Origin: Carnegiea gigantea
Lineage: Eukaryota > Streptophyta > Magnoliopsida > Caryophyllales > Cactaceae
Direction of reading: 5' to 3'
Assembly: GCA_029747015.1 (NCBI GenBank)
Contig: JAKOGI010000426.1
Location: 2,501 to 66,500 of the forward strand
Length of the DNA stretch: 64,000 nt
Numbering within the stretch: position 1 is the first letter of the stretch; each line of letters opens with the position of its first letter. Made by a program: the position numbers and the translations under genes. Under the pieces are notes generated by a model, which saw nothing but the letters and a program-made list of their open reading frames with translations, searched no databases and was not told where the DNA came from. This document shows, in pieces, positions 56,645 through 64,000 of the stretch.

Positions 56645-59096
56645 AATACCCCCGTACTAAGACTTTGCTCGTCCTCAAACAAAACAAACTAGACTAGTTA
56701 AAAAGAAATGGGAAATAACAAAAAGAAAATCCTAACTTACTTTCATAGGATATACTGTTGCATTTAGCATATGCAACAAGCCCTTTAAACCTCTCGATTT
56801 CCTAAGTGAACGAGTGAGATCTTGTGAGGCTTTTCGAGTGAATTATCAACACACAAAAATCTTTTCACAAACAAAGGAAAATCTTTTTGTGTTTTTTTAA
56901 AACATGAACATATATACAAATAATGGGAAAATCATGTACACAGCTCAGGTAATTGCATCACCCTAGTAACCAAATCACCAAATTATACAGAGATAGAAAA
57001 TACAATCAAGAGATAACTAAATCAAAGGAAGCATCCAACTCTCATTTTTCACCCCACATATGCAATGATATGTACACCTTGATGCATGTGCAAATGTGTA
57101 TCAATCCTTATGAATCAAGTTACTAACAATGATACGATCCCTATTTCCTTGCCTAATCGCCTTATTTGCTCCATTTTTTCAATTCTTTTCTTTTTCAAGA
57201 ATAATAATGCATGCACCTTAAACACGTTTGACTTACAAATATTCGGGCCTTCCCTAAAAAGGGGTTTTATTCAATTGCGCAAAGCACTAATTTTATTGCC
57301 CAAATAGATGTGAAATCAAGTAAAATAGCACGTATTCATGCCAATTAAAGATATGAAATAAAGATAGTGGCTATGAACATAGATGACCGTGTTTTTATTC
57401 AACTTTTAGACTTTTTCCACTTTTTTTCACATTTTTCAAGAGCTTAAAAGGCAACTTTGATAAACAAATACTTTACATGCCAACTTAACAACAAGACCCT
57501 AAGAATTGACGAAAAAGTGGGCAAGGTAAGCACAAAATCACAAATATGTGACAAGGTTATTATGAAAAAAAAAAAAAAATGAATATACGTCCTCTACTAG
57601 ACATCTCATCATGCAAACTCTATTTATATACAACTCAATAACCTAGCACATAGGATCACAATCGCCAAAGAGAGCACAAAAAACCCCAAAAGAAAAAGAA
57701 AATTTTTGTAAATTTTTTCAAAATTTTCAAAAAATATATACAAATGGATACCTCACCCCCACACCAAAACTCCACAATGTCCTCATTGTGGGAACTAAGG
57801 TGCCAAAAAGCAACGTATAAGCTATACAACTGTGACGCCAACACAAAACCACAAATATATACAAACTAGGACACCACCAAAAATCAAAAACAAACCAAAA
57901 AGAAAATCACCAAAATCAAAATGAAAATCACAATCAAACTCAAAACAAAACCAAATGCATATATTTACAAAAACCAAAAACCAAAATCACAAAAGAAAGG
58001 AAATCAAAATCAGAATTCAAAACCTAAACCAAACAAAAATGGACCAAAACAGACCTAATCACCAAAATAAAAACAAAACAAGACTAAGGGGCTACTAAAT
58101 ACAAAACTAAACCAAGAGAAACATAAAACAAAAGAAGAGACAAAACAAAAACAAAAAAATATAACGAATAAAACAAAAAGAAAACACTAATCACCTATTT
58201 ACAAAAGCATACCGCCACTACCCATAGCACAACTAAAACATCCTAAGAGAGAAAACAAATACCCAATATAAACAAAGAGCTACCAAACACAAAACAAAAC
58301 AAGACTCATCAAAAGAAAAAGAAAATAGAATACAAAATCAAAATCAAAACCACTAAACACCAAAAAGGAAAGTAAAACACACACAACTAAAACAAGGCCA
58401 AAATATTAAACAAAAACAAATTCAAAGAAAAACACAATTCACAAAACCAAGGAAACAAAACAAACTAAAATATAAAAACAATCCTAGATATCCACAACTA
58501 TTCACAAACCTAGATGTTCACAAGCAGCAAGTATTCACAAAATCATAACACAATTAAAGGTGATAATAGCCAACACGGCTCAATAAATCCCAAATTGCTC
58601 CTCAAGATTGATTACCCACATAATCACAGTCCTAAATATCCAAAACTATATACAAAAAGAAAGGAAAATAATCCTAAATATCCAAACTACGTACAAAAAG
58701 AAAGAAAGAAATGAAAAGGCAGATTAGGTAAGGGGGTGGAACGATTATGCCAGGTTGGATACAGATTGTACCCAAACTAAATGCCTCTCTCTGGTGGTAT
58801 CAAGGAGGTCCATGGAGCATCAGCCGCTCCATCACAACTCATAAACTGCTACTCCAATCAAAGCCGACTAAAGCTCAAAGCAACTTGTCAAACAATCGGG
58901 CACAATCCTCATGGAAATGAAAATAGTTAGAAACAAGAGGTGTAAACCAATTAGAGTGCATAAAAGAAATGCAACTCAAGGCTCTCTTGAGCTTATCAAA
59001 GTTCTCAGCCCAAATAGAAAAGAGATGTGTATATGTAAAATCAGATGCATAAGTCAATGGTCTAACAAAGATATGGTTATATGAATGCAAAGACCA
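56645..59096 (-). other. Non-coding 3' part of the gag-only element with an A/C-rich tract
   Basis: No coding signal is seen. 56650-56700 holds the polypurine region on the minus strand, and 56747-57060 is homologous to the 3'UTR of the gypsy element at 38430-38860. 57650-58500 is an A/C-rich low-complexity tract (T/G-rich on the minus strand) with recurrent AAACAAAACCAAAA. 58500-59090 shows only short unsupported frames. Confidence 0.75.
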
Positions 59097-60330
59097 TCAA
59101 GAGCGATCTGAATGATCAAAATGAAGTCCAACTTCTCTAAAGGGGAAGGGGAGAGGACCAAGGCAAGTCCAGTGAAGTGAGATATGAAAGGCAAAGCTCA
59201 AGGGAGGGCCTAAGGTCAAGTGTTTCACCTTAAAGTGATCCTCGAGTCTCTTTATATCACTATCATCAAGAGTCTGATTTGAACAAAGATTGCAAAGCGC
59301 AAAAGTCTTAAACTCCACAAAAGTAGACTCAGGAGGGTCTAGAAAAGGAGAAAAAAGGGGGAGGGGACAAGAAAGGGATAAAATGGGAGGGGAGGGAGCT
59401 AAGTCAAGGATAGACTCATCAGAAATGGGGTCATTAAGCTCGATGTGAGGTGAAACCTCACTAAACTCCACATTAGAAGGCTCAGCAAAAGAATGCTCCT
59501 CAGAAAAAGTATCCTCTGACTCAACTAATATGCCACACTGATTATCTAAACTAGCTTTAGTCTCAAATTCATCTCCCTCCTCAAGCTTTCCCAAGGGGGC
59601 TAAGGGAAGAGAGGGGTCGGGAATAATCGAGATGTCCTCAGAGGCATCCAAAGAAGTGCTAGTTTCAAGGGGAGATGCATATGCAAAAGGTGATGAGGGA
59701 TCATTCAAAACCTCAAGGTCATCAAAATGTGTATCATCATAACAATCATGCCCTAAATGAAATGATGGCTCACTCCTAACATCAGAGTCATGAAAAGACC
59801 TAACCTCAGGTGTAGGAGAACCTAGACTAAGGTCAGTCTGGAGTAAACTCTTTAAGTAAATCTCCCTATTAAAGGCAGCCAATGCCTCTAATCTATATGG
59901 TCTACTAAGCAATGGACACGTATCAACATTATAGTCAAAGGCACCACAATAATCATATGAATCAAGAACACATGGAGCATGAGAGTGCTCACAAGATATA
60001 CCCTCAATCCGACTCTCAAATAAAGGTGCAGTATGCATCATATAAGGGTTGGGAGAGGGGTGACTAAAAGTCTCTTTAGCATTGTCATGTTACCACATAT
60101 CATGAGCCAAATACTCAAAGAAATCCCAAATTTTATTAGAATTCTTAGTGAATAAACAATCCAAACCCCTAGGGTACAAAGTCTTAGCATGACCCCTATA
60201 TTCATCATTAAGACCCTCAAAGATCACTTGGCAAATTTCCTATTTCTCAAAACAATTATCAACACATTGAACACGAAATTCATTCAATCTACTCAAGTAT
60301 TGTCAAAATGTTTCATGCTCAAACTGTAGG
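59097..60330 (-). pseudogene. gag-like protein of the gag-only element
   Basis: The N-terminal piece near 60330-60040 has IFEGLNDEYRGHAKTLYP and KIWDFFEYLAHDMW, like the end of a plant gypsy gag core, with stops at about 60243 and 60090. An uninterrupted 314-codon frame follows (60041-59097). It opens with SYDYCGAFDYNVDTCP, which looks like a C-x2-C-x4-H-x4-C zinc knuckle whose first Cys and His have become Tyr. It continues with a long acidic Asp/Glu/Ser/Pro-rich region. Comparable acidic gag tails occur in gag-only gypsy elements. The long frame may survive by chance or by recent mobility. Confidence 0.7.
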
Positions 60331-60556
60331 AAATAAAAACTTGTCATTTTATTTTTGAAGTTTTAAATTTTTAAATTTTTTAAAAAAAATTTCCAGTTTT
60401 TTTTCAAGTTTAGCCTTTTCTATTTTTTTTGGATTTTCAAGAATTGCACTAAACTTATCACAACTAACAATGAAATAAACAAAGTAAGACAAAATATATG
60501 CAAATGATAAGAAAGTAGCTAAGAAAAAGAAAATCTAACCTAATCAAATGCCATCG

Positions 60557-60575
60557 TCTCCGACAATGGCGCCAA
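60557..60575 (-). other. Primer-binding site of the gag-only element
   Basis: On the minus strand TTGGCGCCATTGTCGGAGA lies two bases after the LTR end, matching the tRNA-Asp-type primer site of Athila/Tat elements. Confidence 0.88.
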
Positions 60576-60577
60576 TT

Positions 60578-61948
60578 TATTGATGCATTTTTGGGTGAGT
60601 AGGTGGAAGAATTTTGTCATCCTCTCGGACGGTGTGGAAATCAACTCGCTGATTATTTTTGACCCCAACTCTAAGCTAGGAAAAGCAATGAATGTCACTA
60701 AGCATAATTAACTAAACTAATTACTCCCTAATTCTAATTTCTAATCTAAACATGACTAATTAAAATAAACTAAAACAAAGCATAATTAACAAAATCAACC
60801 CTAAACATTATATTAACTAACAATAACTAGCAAAACATCTAATTAACTAAGAAAGCATTAAATTTACTAATTAAAAGAAGAGCGAGAAACAGGACTACCT
60901 CAAAAAAGCTTGAAAATCCAACAATGGGGATTGGCCTCCCTTTTTGTACAAGTGATAATGATTGGAGGTGAATTCTCCACTTATTCTCACTAATCTATCT
61001 CAACTACTCCTAATCTAACTCAACTACTCTAAATCTAAGCCATTCAGAGCTAAAAACTCAAACTTGTGGAAATGGGTTTTCAAATCCTGAGATGGAGGAG
61101 AGAGAAAGAGCTTGAAATTTACATTCTTAAAGAAAGAGAATAAGAGATTAAGAGTAGATAAGAGAATAGACAAGTGATTAGGAAAGAGAGACATTAATTT
61201 TAATTCATTAACAAACAAAAGCACATAAATTTGGGCATTAAACTAGTAAATCAAAGCCAACAAAGAAAGAACCTGAATGAAAATGAAGATTAAAGAGAGC
61301 GAAAGAAAGCTAATTGTATCAAAACTTCATTACTTTGAAATGTGACTACAAAATGAAAGTAAATCTATATTAATCTCTCCTGAACCTTGAGCTAAACTCT
61401 ATTCTTAAAACCTAAAAAAAAATAGATCATTATACAAATGAGGGTTGGGGCTTTAAGATCATGACGTAGTAGCATGCCAAACCTATGGAAGCTAACAACA
61501 GATGCAGGGCAAGGCAGGACAGCGGGAGGCACGGTTGTGCCACATGGCACGAGCACCCCGTGCCAAGTTTCTAGAATTCTGCACATAAAATAGAGCAAAA
61601 ACATGACTTGACACGGGTCCCTCATGCCACCTGGCACTAGCAGCCCTTGCCGCCTGGCACTAGCAGCCATGCTAAAATTTTGCAATATTTTTTCTTCCTT
61701 ATTTCTCCCACAATTTTTACGCTTGTTGTCCTGACCTTACTTCATAGTTATCCTGAATTATCCTCCAAGGTTTTCCGGGTTAACGTGTCTAACTTTTGGC
61801 ATGTTTTGCACGAATTATCTACCATTTGTACAATTTTCTTTATTACCTGCAAAACCAACAAAACACAAATAAATAACCTAATTTACCAATTATTTGAGCT
61901 AAATCTAGTAGAATGAGGTGTAAAATTCACACACATCGCGCCTAAACA
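60578..61948 (-). repeat. 5' LTR of the gag-only element
   Basis: It aligns to 55278-56644 throughout. The inner terminal dinucleotide has mutated (TATTGATG where the other copy has TGTTGATG). The sequence differs at scattered sites and by indels near 60955 and 61640, suggesting an old insertion. Confidence 0.92.
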
Positions 61949-61953
61949 CCAAA

Positions 61954-63140
61954 CACTACCTCAGTCCAACTATTATATTATCCAGCCCAACATTTTTCCT
62001 TTTTTTGGCTCGACATTAAAACACAGTTCTTGTTTCATTTGTCTCCACTTGCATAGCGCGTTTTGCACCCAACAATGACAACAAAATAGAACGTGAGACA
62101 GATCGCTTTGCGAGTCCACTTCGCGTGTCAAGTGCGTCATTCCAACCATTGGAACCACGTCGTGTGGAATGCAGGGCCCGCACATAGCATGTGTTCCACC
62201 GATTGGAGCTGCTTTTACATGGTCCCCTCTACTAGCAGTAGGGAACATCACAAACGCTCTAAGGTGACGGTTTACGAGGGAGCACCAAAATGAAAGGATT
62301 TACAAACCTTTTCTTTTATATGACCAATAGAGCAACCTTCTATCCTGTGCCGAGGACTATTACGTACAACCGCACGTAAATATCATATTGTTCACCTGGT
62401 CCTTCTGCTCACATCAATTTTAAAATATAAATTAGTTGAACCATGCTGCATGCAAACTAGTTCCATACGCAGGGGGTGTTTTTAATTAATCATTCGAGCT
62501 AGCTTCGAATCTTTCAATTCAAAATTTCAATTCATGTTTCCCACCTTTTTGTTAGTAAGTTGTACATTTTTCTTTTTAACATTTTTTTAAAAAATTTTAA
62601 TATTCTTGTTAAATAAGTTTCTTTTTAATTTATGTTATTTTATTTTTTTTACATCTTTTCATCCCTTTTTTTTGTATTATCTACTTATTTTTCCTCCTTT
62701 AGTATGCACAATATTCACTAAAATGGGATTAGATGTTTATCAGAAGATACAATAATCAAATCATTGAAGGAAAAGAAAATTTGGGTAATGAAGTATTCAA
62801 TCATTAATTATATGTCGAATGCTCACGAAACAACAACCTAAATGCTGAATTTAAAAAAACTATAAAATATCAGATGTATTATTACTGTACATTTTTAATG
62901 CATTATTGACCGTTGTACATACATTAGTGAGCTATACATTTTTAGCAAGCAAAATTTGGGTGTACAGTAAAATATTTTAGTGCGTTGTCCATTTTTTGTG
63001 AGTGAAATTCGAGTATTAGTCAGCATTGTGTATATATAAGTGACCAATTTTAATTGTATAATTACTTTCATATTTGCATAATTTTATGTACCTAAATTAT
63101 GTAATTTGTTTTAAGTGTGGATATATAATTGCTTTCATAT
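61954..63140. other. No gene recognised
   Basis: A moderately GC-rich patch at 62040-62290 carries short overlapping frames on both strands with no family signal. The rest is AT-rich with poly-T runs (62560-62680). Confidence 0.5.
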
Positions 63141-63190
63141 GTGTGTGTGTGTACGTGTGTGTGTGTGTGTGCACGTGTTTGTGGGTGTAA
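63141..63190. repeat. GT microsatellite
   Basis: GTGTGTGTGTGT with CGTG and CACG interruptions covers about 50 bases. Confidence 0.9.
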
Positions 63191-63327
63191 CCCACTAAAT
63201 ATGTGTGATCGCCCACTAAAAGAGATAATATAGATCAATGAAATAGTAGTGTTTTAAGTATTTCCGCACTAAGCATATATTTTATCTCAGCAAAACATAG
63301 TAAAAATAACTCACTAAAATGTCAGTG

Positions 63328-64000
63328 TACAAGTGATTGAAACTTTTGAATTATGCATTCTTGTACATGAAAGTAATTTTATATTTGAGTTATTCAAAAG
63401 ATATATCATAGCACATTAGAAGATGAATATAAAGTACTGCTCACTAAATATATATACCATAGCTCATCAAAAATTATAGTGCATCTCACTAAAAAAAAAA
63501 TTATATCTCAAAATATAACAAGAATGTGTAGTTCTATATTATATTATTCGCTCAGTCATTTGAATTATAAATAGTTAGTTTTGCTCATTGAATCTTGATC
63601 ACCGAATATATTTTATAATTCCCTAAATATCTATCACAATTCACTAAATACATATCATAACTCATTAAAAGAAATAGTACAAGTGATTGAAACTTTTTAA
63701 GAATGACAAAAAGATATATCATAGCACATTATAAGATAAATATAAAATAATATTGGTCACTTAACATATACCATAGCTCACCAAGGTCACATGCAGCTCA
63801 CTAAGAAATCGTACATCAAAATATGAACAAGAATATATATGTGCTCACTAAAATTGTGTATTATATGTTTGCTCACTGTTTTTTTATTATAAAAAATTAG
63901 TACTACTCCCTAAATCATATCGACCACCAAATACATTCGATAAGTAATAAGACCGCAAGCACACCATCGCATTCGATAAGTGATAGTCAAGCTATCAGGT
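63328..64000. repeat. 350-bp tandem duplication rich in CTCACTAAA motifs
   Basis: TACAAGTGATTGAAACTTTT starts at 63328 and again at 63678 (period 350). The shared order afterwards is GATATATCATAGCACATTA, a TATACCATAGCTCA block, CTCACTAA, and ACAAGAATRTRTA. The second unit runs to the window edge. The motif (C)TCACTAAA recurs at least eight times from 63200 on, also outside the duplication. Confidence 0.8.

Larger units (their letters stand above)
55278..61948 (-). mobile_element. Gag-only Ty3-gypsy element (TR-GAG/LARD type), minus strand
   Basis: Direct LTRs of about 1.37 kb (55278-56644 and 60578-61948) are flanked by an exact 5-bp duplication CCAAA (55273-55277 and 61949-61953). On the minus strand the element begins with the LTR TGTTTAGGCGCG at 61948, then a primer-binding site TTGGCGCCATTGTCGGAGA, then a gag-like region. 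Low-complexity DNA and a polypurine region (GACGAGCAAAGTCTTAG, ACGGGGG) follow before the second LTR. No protease, reverse transcriptase or integrase is present, so it would need enzymes from a related element. Confidence 0.93.

Noticed and set aside
55281..61948. LTR start at TGATGTATT with no target duplication
   Set aside because: Moving the boundary three bases left to TGTTGATG gives an exact CCAAA duplication and the same CATCAACA inner end as the related gypsy element, so that boundary was adopted.

Overview
This window reads as intergenic, transposon-packed nuclear DNA from a flowering plant, most likely a dicot. The signs are one intron-containing plant transporter gene with host-like coding, several classes of plant-type transposable elements nested in one another, AT-rich spacers and long AC/AT microsatellites. 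I see no bacterial operons, rRNA, tRNA or CRISPR array. Repeats built on an 'AATAAGTTCAG' theme recall Caryophyllales genomes, but that is only an impression.

Layout. (1) 1-9560: decayed Mutator-like (MULE) DNA, with a Ulp1-type cysteine protease remnant on the plus strand (2941-3525) and a MULE transposase pseudogene on the minus strand (5798-8579) split by a small hAT-type element (6696-7223). (2) 9560-15600: the only credible host gene, a polyamine/amino-acid transporter of the PUT/LAT type. It has two coding exons (10493-11472 and 15153-15594) and a 3.68-kb intron holding two hAT-type elements and one Tourist-like MITE. (3) 16357-21831: a complete but dead Ty1-copia element with 170-bp LTRs, interrupted in gag by another hAT element. 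(4) 21832-27396: AT-rich spacer with degenerate MITEs and trinucleotide repeats. (5) 27397-46805: a 19.4-kb CACTA (En/Spm) transposon on the minus strand. An 11.1-kb Athila/Tat-type Ty3-gypsy element (29228-40341) sits in its second gene, and that element is split in its reverse transcriptase by a 1.4-kb hAT element (33981-35372). (6) 46806-53841: an LTR-like promoter stretch, then a decayed PIF/Harbinger transposon (nuclease pseudogene plus Myb/NAM-associated ORF1) whose ORF1 is split by a 2.2-kb probable solo LTR. (7) 55278-61948: a gag-only (TR-GAG/LARD-type) Ty3-gypsy element on the minus strand. It shares its 3' untranslated sequence, polypurine context and LTR end with the gypsy element of region 5. 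(8) 61954-64000: AT-rich DNA with a 350-bp tandem duplication.

How the parts relate. Insertion order can be read from intact target-site duplications: CACTA, then gypsy, then hAT; copia, then hAT; MULE, then hAT; Harbinger, then solo LTR. Non-autonomous hAT elements are the recurring last arrivals, with five insertions from four terminal-repeat families and no hAT transposase in the window. Most autonomous coding regions are broken by stops, many of them explained by C-to-T or G-to-A change, as expected for methylated repeats.

The most interesting signal is inside the intronic hAT element at 13393-14620. Its core is a threefold tandem array of about 235 bp. The third unit carries, on the minus strand, a plant snRNA-type upstream sequence element exactly 33 bp from a TATA box (the Pol II snRNA spacing). 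On the plus strand it carries a second such element 25 bp from a TATA-like box (close to Pol III spacing). This may be a mobile bidirectional snRNA-type promoter.
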